A stretch of 64,000 nucleotides of DNA from Acidovorax sp. NCPPB 3576 (GCF_028473605.1 NZ_CP097267.1:3216501-3280500), one strand, 5' to 3'; positions 49,752-60,267 are shown, numbered from the stretch's first letter. The notes: generated by a model from the letters alone, not told the origin. Program-made: numbers and translations.

Positions 49752-50483
49752 ATGGCCTCAACAACCAACCGTACCGACAAGATTCTCGTGGTGGATGACG
49801 ACGCCCGCATTCGCGATTTGCTGCGGCGCTATCTCACGCAAGAAGGCTTCGAAGTCATGGTTGCGGAAGACGGCAAGGCCCTCAACCGCATTCTGCTGCG
49901 CGAAACCGTGGACCTCATCGTGCTCGACCTGATGATGCCCGGCGAAGACGGCCTATCGATCTGCCGCCGCCTTCGCGCGGCCAACGATCGCACTCCCATC
50001 ATCATGCTGACCGCCAAAGGCGAGGACGTGGACCGCATCGTGGGCCTGGAAGTGGGCGCCGACGACTACCTGGGCAAGCCGTTCAACCCCCGCGAACTGC
50101 TGGCCCGCATCCATGCGGTGCTGCGCCGCAGGCCGCCACAGGAGGCGCCCGGTGCCCCGTCGGGCGACAACGAGGTCGTCACCTTCGGTCCTTTCACGTT
50201 CGATCTCGGTACGCGCGCATTGCAGCGCAATGGTGAAGAGCTTCCGCTCACCACCGGCGAGTTCGCCATGCTGAAAGCGCTGGTCCGCCACCCGCGGCAG
50301 CCCCTGTCTCGGGAAAAGCTGGCCCTGCTGGCGCGTGGCCGTGAATTCGAGCCGTTCGACCGCAGCCTGGACGTGCAGGTGTCCCGCTTGCGCAAGCTGG
50401 TCGAGGTGGACGCTGCGGCGCCCCGCTACATCCAGACCGTTTGGGGCGTAGGCTACGTGTTCGTGCCGGACGGCACGAGCTGA
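49752..50483 (+). CDS. ompR: OmpR-type response regulator
   Basis: 243 aa. Receiver domain with phosphorylation Asp59 (IVLDLMMPGEDG), the MLTAKG and GKPFNP motifs; then a winged-helix trans_reg_C domain (FEPFDRSLDVQVSRLRKLVE; WGVGYVFVPDG). Controls envelope/osmotic genes. Its stop overlaps the envZ ATG (TGATG), so the pair is translationally coupled. Confidence 0.93.
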   Translation: MASTTNRTDKILVVDDDARIRDLLRRYLTQEGFEVMVAEDGKALNRILLRETVDLIVLDLMMPGEDGLSICRRLRAANDRTPIIMLTAKGEDVDRIVGLEVGADDYLGKPFNPRELLARIHAVLRRRPPQEAPGAPSGDNEVVTFGPFTFDLGTRALQRNGEELPLTTGEFAMLKALVRHPRQPLSREKLALLARGREFEPFDRSLDVQVSRLRKLVEVDAAAPRYIQTVWGVGYVFVPDGTS

Positions 50484-52060
50484 TGGACCCATTTGCCGAG
50501 GGCCGCGTTCAAGCCGTGGCGCCCACTGGCCTTCGGCAATTTCCTGATGATTTTCACGACATGAGCGCCAACCACGAAGCCGCGTCATCCGACGCCACCA
50601 GCCCGGCCCCCCTGGAGGCCCCCGTGTACCTGCGGGCGCAGCGTGCGCGGGTGGGGCTGAATCTTTTCTGGCGCACTTTTTTCCTGCTGGCGCTGCTGCT
50701 GGTGGGCAGCATCCTGGCGTGGCTGCAGACGCTGCGCGCGCTGGAGTTCGAGCCGCGCACCCTGCAAACAGCGCAGCAGATCGCATCGCTGGTGAACCTG
50801 AGCCGCGCCGCGCTGGTGCATGCCGATGCGATCGCACGCGTCTCGCTGATCAAGACCATGGCCGACCAGGAAGGCGTTCGCATCCTGCCGCGCGAGCCGT
50901 CCGACCGCTTCGACCTGCTGGACGCCTCGGCGCTCGGCATGCGGCTGACCGAAGAACTCACCACCCGGCTCGGGCCGGGCACCATCGTGGCGAGCAACGT
51001 CAATGGCGAAAGCGGCCTGTGGGTGGGCTTCACCATCAACGGCGACCCCAACTGGCTGCTGATGGACCGATCCCGCCTGAGTGCGGCTGGCGGCAAGACG
51101 TGGATGATCTGGCTCATCACCGCCGCAGCCCTGTCGCTGGCGGGCGCTGCCGCCATCGCGCGCCTGATCAACCGGCCGCTCAAGCAGCTGTCGTATGCCG
51201 CCAACCGCGTGCGCGATGGCGACTTCGCCGCCAGCCAGCTCGACGAAGAAGCCGTGACCAGTGAAATCCGCGAGGTGAACATCGGCTTCAACCGCATGGC
51301 GCAAAAGCTCGCCAAGCTGGAGCAGGACCGCGCCGTGATGCTGGCCGGCATCTCGCACGATTTGCGCACGCCGCTGGCCCGCTTGCGGCTGGAAACCGAG
51401 ATGAGCGTGTCGGACAACGTGGCCCGCGAGCACATGGTGGCCGACATCGTGCAGCTCGACGCCACCATCGACAAGTTCCTCGACTACGCCCGGCCCGACA
51501 ACGTGACCCTGAACCCGGTCAACCTGCATGGCGTGGTGTCGTCGTGCGTGTACGCCGTGCAGGACCACCGTGAACTTCAGATCTCGATGAACGTGCCCGA
51601 AGACCTGAACGTGCTGGCCGACGAGGTGGAGCTGGCGCGCGTGATCTCCAACCTGCTGGAGAACGCCCGCCGCTACGGCAAGACGCACGACAGCGGTACG
51701 GCCACCGTGGACATCGCGGCCAAGGGGCGCGAGAAATGGGTGCTCATCAAGGTGCGCGACCACGGCCCGGGCGTGCCGCCGGAGCAGCTGGCCAACCTCA
51801 CCAAGCCTTTTTTCCGCGGCAACTCGGCCCGCACGGCGGCCGCCGGCGCGGGGCTGGGCCTGTCCATCGTGGACAAGACGGTGCAACGCATGGGCGGCAT
51901 CTTCGCCCTGGCCAATTCGGGATCGGGCGGGCTCGTGGCCCACATCCAGTTGCAGCGGGCGGCCGATCTGCCCGGCGGCAAGGACCCCAAGCAGCGCCTG
52001 CAGCGCCCTCAGATCAAGCGCAACCTGCCTCCGCGGCGTCCTAAGCCGGCGAAGGTCTGA
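50483..52060 (+). CDS. envZ: EnvZ-type osmosensor histidine kinase
   Basis: 525 aa from ATG 50483 (TGATG overlap). Membrane helix ~55-80, periplasmic sensor ~80-205, second helix ~210-230, HAMP (~232-285), H-box [15 protein letters not shown] boxes ([33 protein letters not shown]), a basic C-tail. It phosphorylates OmpR. ATG 50561 would give a shorter form. Confidence 0.92.
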   Translation: MDPFAEGRVQAVAPTGLRQFPDDFHDMSANHEAASSDATSPAPLEAPVYLRAQRARVGLNLFWRTFFLLALLLVGSILAWLQTLRALEFEPRTLQTAQQIASLVNLSRAALVHADAIARVSLIKTMADQEGVRILPREPSDRFDLLDASALGMRLTEELTTRLGPGTIVASNVNGESGLWVGFTINGDPNWLLMDRSRLSAAGGKTWMIWLITAAALSLAGAAAIARLINRPLKQLSYAANRVRDGDFAASQLDEEAVTSEIREVNIGFNRMAQKLAKLEQDRAVMLAGISHDLRTPLARLRLETEMSVSDNVAREHMVADIVQLDATIDKFLDYARPDNVTLNPVNLHGVVSSCVYAVQDHRELQISMNVPEDLNVLADEVELARVISNLLENARRYGKTHDSGTATVDIAAKGREKWVLIKVRDHGPGVPPEQLANLTKPFFRGNSARTAAAGAGLGLSIVDKTVQRMGGIFALANSGSGGLVAHIQLQRAADLPGGKDPKQRLQRPQIKRNLPPRRPKPAKV

Positions 52061-52529
52061 ACAGCAGCGTCGCAGCCCGGGCCTCCATAGCGAGGCCCTG
52101 CCCGACCGGGCCCAGCCGCTCGGCGGTCTTGGCCTTCACGTTGACCTGATCTTCTTGGAGTGACAGCGCCTGCGCGATGCGGGCCCGCATCGCGGGGATG
52201 TGGGCGGCCAGGCGTGGTGCCTGCGCGATCACCGTGCTGTCGATGTTGCCGATCTCGTACCCCTGGGCGCGCACGCGCCGCGCAGCCTCCACCAGCAGCG
52301 CCACGGAATCGGCCCCCTTGAACGTGGGGTCGGTGTCCGGGAAGTGGCTGCCGATGTCCCCCAGGGCGGCCGCGCCCAGCAGCGCATCGGTGATGGCGTG
52401 CAGCAGCACGTCGGCATCGGAATGGCCGAGCAGGCCCATGGTGTGCGGCACGTCCACGCCGCCGATGACGAGGCGGCGCCCCGGCACCAGCGCGTGCACG
52501 TCCCAGCCTTCGCCGATTCGGATGTTCAT
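52041..52529 (-). CDS. ispF: 2-C-methyl-D-erythritol 2,4-cyclodiphosphate synthase
   Basis: 162 aa. [20 protein letters not shown] with the metal Asp/His (DVH), [21 protein letters not shown] and CxxQ-like D..H motifs of IspF. Fifth step of the MEP isoprenoid pathway. Overlaps the envZ 3' end (convergent) by 20 nt. Follows ispD in one operon. Confidence 0.95.
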   Translation of the reverse strand: MNIRIGEGWDVHALVPGRRLVIGGVDVPHTMGLLGHSDADVLLHAITDALLGAAALGDIGSHFPDTDPTFKGADSVALLVEAARRVRAQGYEIGNIDSTVIAQAPRLAAHIPAMRARIAQALSLQEDQVNVKAKTAERLGPVGQGLAMEARAATLLFRPSPA

Positions 52530-52559
52530 CGTTTGGGTTCCTGCAGGCGCTCCGCGCGC

Positions 52560-53405
52560 CTAAAAAATCGTCTTGCCCGGCACGGCCGAGGCTTCGCCCC
52601 GGACGCCGCCGAAGCGGTCCAGGGTGGCGGCATGCATGCGCTGCGCCAGCACCGCCTCGGCCAGCGCGAAGTCGGCCGGGTAGGTCACCTTGAAGTTCTG
52701 CGCACCGCCTGGCACCAGGCGCGGGTGCAGGCCCATGGCCTCCATGGCGCTCGCTTCGTCGGTGGCAGCAGGCCCCAGGTGCTCCAGCGCCTGCCGCAGC
52801 GGCCCGAGGCGGAACATCTGGGGCGTCTGGGCGAGCCATTTGTCGGTGCGGTCCACCGTGGAGGACACGCGCACGCCGCCCGGGCCGTCGATCGCGGTCT
52901 TGAGCGTATCGGCCAGCTTGTGGGCCAGCAGCCCGCCCACGGCGTCGTCGGCGCAGGCGTCGATCAACGCGTCGATCTGCGCCGTGGTGACGAGGCAGCG
53001 CGCCGCGTCGTGCACCAGCACCCAGTCCTCGGGCAGCGCGCCGCGCTCTTCCAGCACCCGCAGGCCGCCCAGCACCGTCGCCGCGCGGGTGGCGCCCCCG
53101 CAGGGCGCCACGAAGAAGGTGGGCTGCGGCTGGCCGTCGAAAAAACCGTCGCCCGGGGCCACGGCCACCAGCGTGCCGAGCAGCCGCCCCACGCCGGCGA
53201 ACGCGGCCAGGGTGTGCAGCACCATGGGATGCCCGGCCACCGGCTGGTACTGCTTGGGCAGCACCGGCCCCTGGCCTGGCGCGCCCCGGTCCATCCCCGA
53301 AGGCGCTACCGCGCGGGCGCCCACGCCGGCACAGGGCACCAGGGCCCAGAAGCGCCCCTGGCCGGAGAGCGGTGGCGGCGAAAGGTGCGGGAGCAGATCG
53401 GTCAT
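52560..53405 (-). CDS. ispD: 2-C-methyl-D-erythritol 4-phosphate cytidylyltransferase
   Basis: 281 aa from ATG 53405; the frame upstream to 53510 is not needed. Nucleotide motif WALVPCAGVGARAVAPS...LPKQYQPVAGHPML, then VHDAARCLV and DRTDKWLAQTPQMF. Makes CDP-methylerythritol. An insertion-like loop (GMDRGAPGQGP) lies before LPKQY. ispF starts 30 nt downstream. Confidence 0.94.
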   Translation of the reverse strand: MTDLLPHLSPPPLSGQGRFWALVPCAGVGARAVAPSGMDRGAPGQGPVLPKQYQPVAGHPMVLHTLAAFAGVGRLLGTLVAVAPGDGFFDGQPQPTFFVAPCGGATRAATVLGGLRVLEERGALPEDWVLVHDAARCLVTTAQIDALIDACADDAVGGLLAHKLADTLKTAIDGPGGVRVSSTVDRTDKWLAQTPQMFRLGPLRQALEHLGPAATDEASAMEAMGLHPRLVPGGAQNFKVTYPADFALAEAVLAQRMHAATLDRFGGVRGEASAVPGKTIF

Positions 53406-53557
53406 GGGGCGGCCATTGTAGGAGCGGCGGGCGTCCCCATCTGGCAACGTGCGCCGAGAGCCCGGCCGCCTAGAATTGCCACTCGCCCACACCGCCCGAC
53501 CGCCGCGCACACCGCGCCCCCGGGGCCGGTGGCCCGGGCACGACGCACCGCCACCGC

Positions 53558-56500
53558 ATGGACCTCCCCAAACTCATCCCCGGAAAACGTTTCACTCTGC
53601 CACGCCCGGTCGGCAGCGCCGATGCCCTGCTGCTGGCGCGCCTGGGCGAGCGAGAAAAAGCCGCGCGGCGCACCACCGCCATCGTGACGGCCGACGCGAC
53701 CGATGCGCGGCGCCTCATCGAAGAGATGGCGTTCTTCGCCCCCGAACTGCGCTGCGCGCTGTTTCCCGACTGGGAGACGCTGCCCTACGACACGTTCTCC
53801 CCGCACCAGGACCTGATCAGCGAGCGCCTGGCCACGCTGTGGCGCATCAGCCAGGGCGAAGCGGACGTGGTGCTGGTGCCAGCCACCACGGCGCTGTACC
53901 GGGTGGCGCCGCCCTCGTTCCTGGCGGGCTATACCTTCCACTTCAAGGTCAAGCAGAAGCTGGACGAGGCGAAGTTCAAGGCGCAGCTCACGCTGGCGGG
54001 CTACTCCCATGTGTCGCAGGTGGTGAGCCCGGGCGAATACGCGGTGCGCGGCGGGCTGATCGACCTCTTTCCCATGGGCTCGCTCGTGCCCTACCGCGTG
54101 GACCTGTTCGACGACGAGATCGACAGCATCCGCACCTTCGATCCGGACAGCCAGCGCAGCCTGTACCCCGTGCCGGAAGTGCGCCTGCTGCCGGGCCGCG
54201 AATTCCCGATGGACGACGAAGCGCGGGCCAAATTCCGCGGCCGCTGGCGCGAGATGCTGGAGGGCGACCCGACCAAGAGCCGCATCTACAAGGACATGGG
54301 CAACGGCGTGGCCACCGCGGGCATCGAGTACTACCTGCCGCTCTTCTTCGACGAGACGGCGACCGTGTTCGACTACCTCGGCGCCGAGGCCACCGTGGTG
54401 CTGCACGGCGACCTGGAGCCGGCCTTCCAGCGGTTCTGGCAGGACACGAAGGACCGCTATCGCCTGATCCAGGGCGACCCGGACCGCCCGGCCCTGCCGC
54501 CCGAGACGCTGTTCCTCACCACCGAGCAGTTCTATACCCGGGCCAACGCGCACGCGCAGCTCGCCTTGCGCCCGGGGGTGGAGGACATCGCCGACAACGC
54601 CCATTTCCAGAAGCTGGGCGACCTGTCGGTGGCGCGCGGCGCCGAAGACCCGCTGGCGCGCCTGCACGCCCACATCCGCAACACCCCGCACCGCGTGCTG
54701 CTGCTGGCGGAAAGCGCCGGGCGGCGCGAGAGCCTGCTCGATTTCCTGCGCGCTTCCCAATTGAGCCCGCCGGCCTTCGATTCGCTGGCCGAGTTCCAGG
54801 CCCATGCCGAGGAAAAGGTGGGCATTGCCACCGCCGCCGTCACCACGGGCTTCAGCTGGCTCGGCGACGGCATCGACTTCGTGACCGAGACCGAGCTGTT
54901 CGCCGCCGGCGCCACCACGCGCCGGCGCAAGAAGCAGGAGCAGGTGAGCGATGTCGAGGCCCTGATCAAGGACCTGTCCGAGCTCAACGTGGGCGACCCG
55001 GTGGTGCACAGCGCGCATGGCATCGGCCGCTACCACGGGCTCATCAACATGGACGTGGGCCAGAAGAACCCCGACGGCACGCCCGCGCTGCAGGAATTTT
55101 TGCACCTCGAATACGCCGACAAGGCGGTGCTGTACGTGCCCGTCAGCCAGCTGCAGCTCATCAGCCGCTACACGGGCGTGAGCGCCGACGAGGCGCCGCT
55201 GCACAAGCTGGGCAGCGGCCAGTGGGAGAAGGCCAAGCGCAAGGCGGCCGAGCAGGTGCGCGACTCCGCGGCCGAACTGCTCAACATCTACGCCCGCCGC
55301 GCGGCGCGCGAAGGCCACGCCTTCCGCTACTCGCCGCAGGACTACGAGCAGTTCGCCAACGACTTCGGCTTCGAGGAAACGGCCGACCAGAACGCCGCCA
55401 TCCACGCCGTCATCCAGGACATGATCTCGCCCCGCCCCATGGACCGCCTGGTCTGCGGCGACGTGGGCTTCGGCAAAACCGAGGTGGCCCTGCGCGCGGC
55501 CTTCGTGGCCGTCACGGGCGGCAAGCAGGTGGCGTTCCTCGCACCCACCACGCTGCTGGCCGAGCAGCACTACCAGACGCTGATGGACCGCTTCGGCAAA
55601 TGGCCGGTGAAGGTGGCCGAGGTGTCGCGCTTTCGTTCGGGCAAGGAGATCACGGCCGCCATCAAGGGCATCGGCGACGGCACGGTGGACATCGTGGTGG
55701 GCACGCACAAGCTGCTCTCCGAATCCACAAAATTCCACAACCTGGGGCTGCTCATCATCGACGAGGAGCACCGCTTCGGCGTGCGCCACAAGGAGCAGAT
55801 GAAGGCGCTGCGCGCCGAGGTGGACGTGCTCACCCTGACCGCCACGCCCATTCCGCGCACGCTGGGCATGGCACTGGAAGGCCTGCGCGACCTGTCCGTG
55901 ATCGCCACGGCGCCCCAGCGCCGCCTGGCCATCAAGACCTTCGTGCGCAACGAGGGCACGGGCGTGATCCGCGAGGCCGTGCTGCGCGAATTGAAGCGCG
56001 GCGGGCAGTGCTACTTCCTGCACAACGAGGTGGAGACCATCGAGAACCGGCGCCAGAAGCTGGAAGAGATATTGCCCGAGGCCCGCATCGCCGTGGCGCA
56101 CGGCCAGATGCCCGAGCGCGAGCTGGAAAAGGTCATGCGCGATTTCGTGGCGCAGCGCTACAACATCCTGCTGTGCTCGACCATCATCGAGACCGGCATC
56201 GACGTGCCCACGGCCAACACCATCATCATGAGCCGAGCCGACAAGTTCGGCCTGGCGCAGCTGCACCAGCTGCGCGGCCGCGTGGGCCGCAGCCACCACC
56301 AGGCCTATGCCTACCTCATGGTGCCGGACATCGAGGGCCTGACCAAGCATGCCGCGCAGCGGCTCGACGCCATCCAGCAGATGGAAGAGCTGGGCAGCGG
56401 CTTCTACCTGGCCATGCACGACCTGGAGATCCGCGGCGCGGGCGAAGTGCTCGGCGAAAACCAGAGCGGCAACATGCTGGAGGTGGGATTCCAGCTCTAC

Positions 56501-57031
56501 AACGAGATGCTGTCGGAGGCGGTGCGCTCGCTCAAGGCCGGCAAGGAGCCCGACCTGCTGGCGCCGCTGTCCGTCACCACCGACATCAACCTGCACGCGC
56601 CCGCGCTGCTGCCCAGCGACTACTGCGGCGACGTGCACCTGCGCCTGTCGTTCTACAAGAAGCTCGCCACCGCCAGGACCACCGACCAGATCGACAGCCT
56701 GCTGGAGGAGATCGTGGACCGCTTCGGCAAGCTGCCGCCGCAGGCGCAGACCCTGATCGACGTGCACCGCCTGCGTGCCTTAAGCCAGCCCTATGGCGTG
56801 GTCAAGGTGGATGCGGCGCCCGGCGTGATCCACATCACCTTCAAGCCGAAGCCGCCGATCGATCCGATGAACATCATCCACCTGATCCAGAAGAACAAGC
56901 ACATCAAGCTGGCGGGCAACGAGAAGCTGCGCATCGAACGCGAGCTACCCGAGCCCAAGGACCGGGTACAGATGGTGCGCGACGTGCTGCGCAGCCTGGG
57001 GCAGCCGCTGGCGCAGGGCGCTCCCGCCTGA
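53558..57031 (+). CDS. mfd: transcription-repair coupling factor Mfd
   Basis: 1157 aa, the normal length. UvrB-homology start (FPDWETLPYDTFSPHQDLIS), RNA-polymerase-interaction CarD-like region (~480-560, VGDPVVHSAHGIGRYHGL), SF2 motor with GDVGFGKTE (Walker A), DEEH, TATPIPRTL and QLHQLRGRVGRS, and C-terminal TRCF. Removes stalled RNA polymerase and recruits UvrA. Divergent from ispD; no other gene in the 152-nt gap. Confidence 0.97.
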   Translation: MDLPKLIPGKRFTLPRPVGSADALLLARLGEREKAARRTTAIVTADATDARRLIEEMAFFAPELRCALFPDWETLPYDTFSPHQDLISERLATLWRISQGEADVVLVPATTALYRVAPPSFLAGYTFHFKVKQKLDEAKFKAQLTLAGYSHVSQVVSPGEYAVRGGLIDLFPMGSLVPYRVDLFDDEIDSIRTFDPDSQRSLYPVPEVRLLPGREFPMDDEARAKFRGRWREMLEGDPTKSRIYKDMGNGVATAGIEYYLPLFFDETATVFDYLGAEATVVLHGDLEPAFQRFWQDTKDRYRLIQGDPDRPALPPETLFLTTEQFYTRANAHAQLALRPGVEDIADNAHFQKLGDLSVARGAEDPLARLHAHIRNTPHRVLLLAESAGRRESLLDFLRASQLSPPAFDSLAEFQAHAEEKVGIATAAVTTGFSWLGDGIDFVTETELFAAGATTRRRKKQEQVSDVEALIKDLSELNVGDPVVHSAHGIGRYHGLINMDVGQKNPDGTPALQEFLHLEYADKAVLYVPVSQLQLISRYTGVSADEAPLHKLGSGQWEKAKRKAAEQVRDSAAELLNIYARRAAREGHAFRYSPQDYEQFANDFGFEETADQNAAIHAVIQDMISPRPMDRLVCGDVGFGKTEVALRAAFVAVTGGKQVAFLAPTTLLAEQHYQTLMDRFGKWPVKVAEVSRFRSGKEITAAIKGIGDGTVDIVVGTHKLLSESTKFHNLGLLIIDEEHRFGVRHKEQMKALRAEVDVLTLTATPIPRTLGMALEGLRDLSVIATAPQRRLAIKTFVRNEGTGVIREAVLRELKRGGQCYFLHNEVETIENRRQKLEEILPEARIAVAHGQMPERELEKVMRDFVAQRYNILLCSTIIETGIDVPTANTIIMSRADKFGLAQLHQLRGRVGRSHHQAYAYLMVPDIEGLTKHAAQRLDAIQQMEELGSGFYLAMHDLEIRGAGEVLGENQSGNMLEVGFQLYNEMLSEAVRSLKAGKEPDLLAPLSVTTDINLHAPALLPSDYCGDVHLRLSFYKKLATARTTDQIDSLLEEIVDRFGKLPPQAQTLIDVHRLRALSQPYGVVKVDAAPGVIHITFKPKPPIDPMNIIHLIQKNKHIKLAGNEKLRIERELPEPKDRVQMVRDVLRSLGQPLAQGAPA

Positions 57032-57139
57032 CGGAGGGCTTGGGGCGATGGCCGTGGCGACCGAGGCAGGCCCCTTGTCCAGACCCTTTTTAATTGGAGC
57101 GAAATCAGCCCTGAGCGCAATTGGTACCAGGGCATGGCG

Positions 57140-57158
57140 CTATAAAAATAATAGCGTC
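57140..57158. repeat. short GCTAT...ATAGC hairpin, intergenic
   Basis: CGCTAT and ATAGCG around an A/T-rich centre, between mfd and the Bug gene. Similar hairpin at 59168-59184. Confidence 0.5.
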
Positions 57159-57283
57159 CGGATCACAGATCGATGGAACGGCTGCCTTCGCACCGCGGAC
57201 GGGTGCAGGAATTGCTTGGACCCTGGAACGCGCCGGGATGGCACCGGCGGCCATTCGTTCCAACCGATCCAAGGAGTCCGCCC

Positions 57284-58261
57284 ATGCGTGTTGCACGCCC
57301 GATCCCGGCATTTTTCTGCGCCCTCGGCCTCGTGGCCACGGCAGCGCCCGCGCTGGCCCAGGGCACCTACCCGGACCGCCCGGTGAAAGTGATTGTCGCG
57401 CTGCCCGCCGGCGGCAGCGCCGACATGATCGCGCGCATGGTCAGCCAGAAGATGGCGGCCGAACTGGGCCAGCCGTTCGTGGTGGACAACAAGGCGGGCG
57501 CTTCGGGCCAGATCGGCACGCCCATGGTGGCCCGTGCGGCGCCGGACGGCTACACCATCATGGTCTCGCCCGCGTCGTTCCTGACCACCAACAAGAGCAT
57601 CTTCAAGACCCTGCCCTATGACCCGCAGGCCGACTTCGTGCCCATCACCAAGCTGGTGAACCAGCCCATGGTGCTGGTGGCCAAGGACGCGCAAAAGTTT
57701 CCGAGCGTGGCCGCCGTGCTGCAGGCGGCCCGGGCCGCGCCGGGCCGGGTGACCTACGCGTCGTCGGGCGACGGCAGCCCGCAGCACCTGGCGGCGCTGA
57801 TGTTCGGCACCCGCACGCAATCGAGCATGCTGCATGTGCCGTACAAGGGCGGCGCCCCGGCCATCAACGACACGCTGGCGGGCAACGTGGACCTCATGTT
57901 CGCCGTGCTGCCGGAAGCGTTGCCGCACATCCAGTCGGGCAAGCTGCAGGCGCTGGCGGTGATGAGCGCGCAGCGCTCGGCGGTGCTGCCGCAGGTGCCC
58001 ACCATGGCGGAAAGCGGCGTGCCGCAGGTGGAACTGTCGGCCTGGGTCGGCCTGCTGGCGCCGGCCAGGACGCCGCAGCCCGTCATCGACCGGCTGCGCA
58101 GCGCCGCCCATGCCGCCTTGGCGGGCGACACCCAGACCCGGCTGGCGGCCAGCGGCATGGAGGTGGCGCCGGGCACCACCCAGCAACTGCAGGACAGCAT
58201 CGCCGCGGAAATGAAACTGCACGCCGAACTGGTCAAGGCGGCCGGGCTGGCGCCCCAGTGA
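57284..58261 (+). CDS. Bug-family (tripartite tricarboxylate) solute-binding protein
   Basis: 325 aa from ATG 57284 (AAGGAGT upstream). Signal peptide with AQGTYPDRP cleavage area, then VKVIVALPAGGSADMIARMV, PFVVDNKAGASGQIG and HVPYKGGAPAINDTLAG, the Bug/TctC signature. Orphan receptor, no TctA/B neighbours; large families of such proteins are typical of Comamonadaceae. Confidence 0.9.
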   Translation: MRVARPIPAFFCALGLVATAAPALAQGTYPDRPVKVIVALPAGGSADMIARMVSQKMAAELGQPFVVDNKAGASGQIGTPMVARAAPDGYTIMVSPASFLTTNKSIFKTLPYDPQADFVPITKLVNQPMVLVAKDAQKFPSVAAVLQAARAAPGRVTYASSGDGSPQHLAALMFGTRTQSSMLHVPYKGGAPAINDTLAGNVDLMFAVLPEALPHIQSGKLQALAVMSAQRSAVLPQVPTMAESGVPQVELSAWVGLLAPARTPQPVIDRLRSAAHAALAGDTQTRLAASGMEVAPGTTQQLQDSIAAEMKLHAELVKAAGLAPQ

Positions 58262-58417
58262 AGCAACGGCGGGAGCGGCAGCGTAACGGCAGAGGCAGGC
58301 AGGGGCAGGCGACCTGGGGATAATCCCCGCTGTTTCCCGGAACGCCGCTGCTGCGCGCCGGGCAGTCCCCTCCCCCTTCCTTTTGTCTTCGCCGCAGGAT
58401 CTTTCCTCCCCCCTCCC

Positions 58418-59131
58418 ATGAGTGCCGCCACCGAATTCGCTCCCGGCCTTGTCGTCCAAGGCCTTTCCACCCCGCTGTCCCTGTCGGACTTCAAGCTCAT
58501 CGCCTTCGACATGGACTCCACCCTGATCAACATCGAGTGCGTGGACGAGATCGCCGATGCGGCCGGCCGCAAGGCCGAAGTGGCCGCCATCACCGAAGCC
58601 GCCATGCAGGGCCTGATCACCGACTACAAGGAAAGCCTGCGCCAGCGCGTGGCCCTGCTGCGCGGCGTGACCGTCGGGCACCTGGAACACGTGTTCGCCG
58701 AACGTCTGCGCTTCAATCCCGGCGCCAGGGAACTGGTGGCCGCGGCCCGCTCCGCGGGCTTGACCACGCTGCTGGTCTCGGGCGGCTTCACGTTCTTCGC
58801 CGACCGGGTGCGTGCCGGGCTGGGCATCGATCTCGCGCGATCGAACCAGCTGGAGGTCGAAGACGGCGTGCTCACCGGCCGCATGGTGGACCAGGCCTGG
58901 GGCGACATCTGCGACGGCGCCGAAAAACGCCGGACGCTGCTGGAGGTGGCCTCGCTCCTGGGCATTTCGCCGAGCCAGGCCATTGCCGTGGGCGACGGCG
59001 CCAACGACCTGCCCATGATGGGTGCCGCGGGCCTGTCGGTGGCCTACCACGCCAAGCCGGCGGTGCGGGCCCAAGCCAAGGTGGCGATCAACGAAGGTGG
59101 GCTGGATCGTCTGCTGGAAGTGCTGCGCTGA
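58418..59131 (+). CDS. serB: phosphoserine phosphatase
   Basis: 237 aa. HAD enzyme: FDMDSTLI (Asp nucleophile), LVSGGFTFFAD and VGDGANDLPMM motifs. Last step of L-serine synthesis. Shorter than the E. coli enzyme because the ACT domain is absent, as in many betaproteobacteria. Confidence 0.92.
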   Translation: MSAATEFAPGLVVQGLSTPLSLSDFKLIAFDMDSTLINIECVDEIADAAGRKAEVAAITEAAMQGLITDYKESLRQRVALLRGVTVGHLEHVFAERLRFNPGARELVAAARSAGLTTLLVSGGFTFFADRVRAGLGIDLARSNQLEVEDGVLTGRMVDQAWGDICDGAEKRRTLLEVASLLGISPSQAIAVGDGANDLPMMGAAGLSVAYHAKPAVRAQAKVAINEGGLDRLLEVLR

Positions 59132-59167
59132 CGCCCTGGCGGGCCTTTCGACCCGCCATCCCATCTG

Positions 59168-59184
59168 CTATTTTTTCAATAGCA
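59168..59184. repeat. short GCTATT...AATAGC hairpin, intergenic
   Basis: GCTATT and AATAGC around TTTTC after serB. Same type as 57140-57158; a related pattern occurs in the coding start of the SIMPL gene (about 49514-49530). Confidence 0.5.
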
Positions 59185-59389
59185 ATCAAGGCAATAAATA
59201 CTACGGCGACGACCTCTTTTCATTCGAATGGCGAGCCATCGAACCGCATAAGAGGATAGCCTGTTATATCGATATGAGAATAAAAGAGTGGCGCATTCCT
59301 GCGCCTTTCTTTACATTCGCGTCTTCCAACGGCGCGCGCTTGGGCGCCCCGCCGACCGATCCAATCGACTGAAATAGAAAGCCCCCTCC

Positions 59390-60175
59390 ATGCTGAAGAA
59401 AACGCTGTCCGCCCTGGCCGTCGCCACCCTGGCCTTCTCGGCGCATGCCGCCGATGTGCTCAAGGTCGCGGCCTCGGCGGTGCCGCATGCGGAAATCCTG
59501 AACTTCGTGAAGCCGCAGCTCAAGGCCCAGGGCGTGGACCTGCAGATCAAGGAATTCAGCGACTACATCCAGCCCAATGCCGCGGTGGAAGACAAGCAGC
59601 TGGACGCCAACTTCTTCCAGCACCAGCCCTACCTGGACAGCTACAACAAGGACCGCAAGAGCAGCATCGTCGCCGTGCCCGACGGCAAGGTGCACGTGGA
59701 GCCCTTCGGCGCCTACTCCCGGAAGATCAAGGCCGTGAGCGAGCTCAAGGAAGGCGCCTTGATCGCCATCCCCAACGACCCGTCCAACGCCGGCCGCGCG
59801 CTGCTCCTGCTGCAAAAGCAGGGCCTGATCGAGCTGAAGGACCCCAAGAACATCACGGCCACCCCGATCGACATCGTGAAGAACCCCAAGAAGCTCAAAT
59901 TCCGCGAACTCGAAGCCGCCCTGCTGCCGCGCGCGCTGCAGGACGTGGACCTGGCGCTCATCAACACCAACTACGCCATCGAGGCCAAGCTCAACCCCAC
60001 CAAGGACGCGCTGTTCATCGAAGGCGCCGACTCGCCCTATGCCAACCTGGTGGCCGCGCGCGCAGACCGCGCCAACGACCCCCGCATCCAGAAGCTGGTG
60101 AAGGCGCTGCACACGCCGCAAGTGAAGAAGTTCATCCAGGACAAGTACCAGGGCGCCGTGGTGCCCGCGTTCTGA
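59390..60175 (+). CDS. MetQ/NlpA-family substrate-binding protein
   Basis: 261 aa. Signal peptide KKTLSALAVATLAFSAHA, then the MetQ core (LKVAASAVPHAEILNFVKPQ; EFSDYIQPNAAVEDKQLDAN; ALIAIPNDPSNAGRALLLLQ). Likely binds D/L-methionine or a relative. No MetN/MetI beside it and no lipobox Cys, unlike classical MetQ. 43 nt upstream of the start holds a hairpin-poor leader only. Confidence 0.88.
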   Translation: MLKKTLSALAVATLAFSAHAADVLKVAASAVPHAEILNFVKPQLKAQGVDLQIKEFSDYIQPNAAVEDKQLDANFFQHQPYLDSYNKDRKSSIVAVPDGKVHVEPFGAYSRKIKAVSELKEGALIAIPNDPSNAGRALLLLQKQGLIELKDPKNITATPIDIVKNPKKLKFRELEAALLPRALQDVDLALINTNYAIEAKLNPTKDALFIEGADSPYANLVAARADRANDPRIQKLVKALHTPQVKKFIQDKYQGAVVPAF

Positions 60176-60267
60176 CCCGGGTGCCTTGAAAATCCGAAGG
60201 GGGCGAGTGCGGGATGGCCAAGCCGTCCGCACCGCCCCCTTTCGCATGAAGGCCACAGCGGCGGACG

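Noticed and set aside
53402..56767. Very long open frame opposite mfd
   Set aside because: High-GC third-codon bias gives long antisense frames; composition (Gly/Ala/Arg/His low complexity) and the clear mfd gene explain it.
57140..59164. Long antisense frame over the Bug and serB genes
   Set aside because: Shadow of two well supported genes; no domain pattern.
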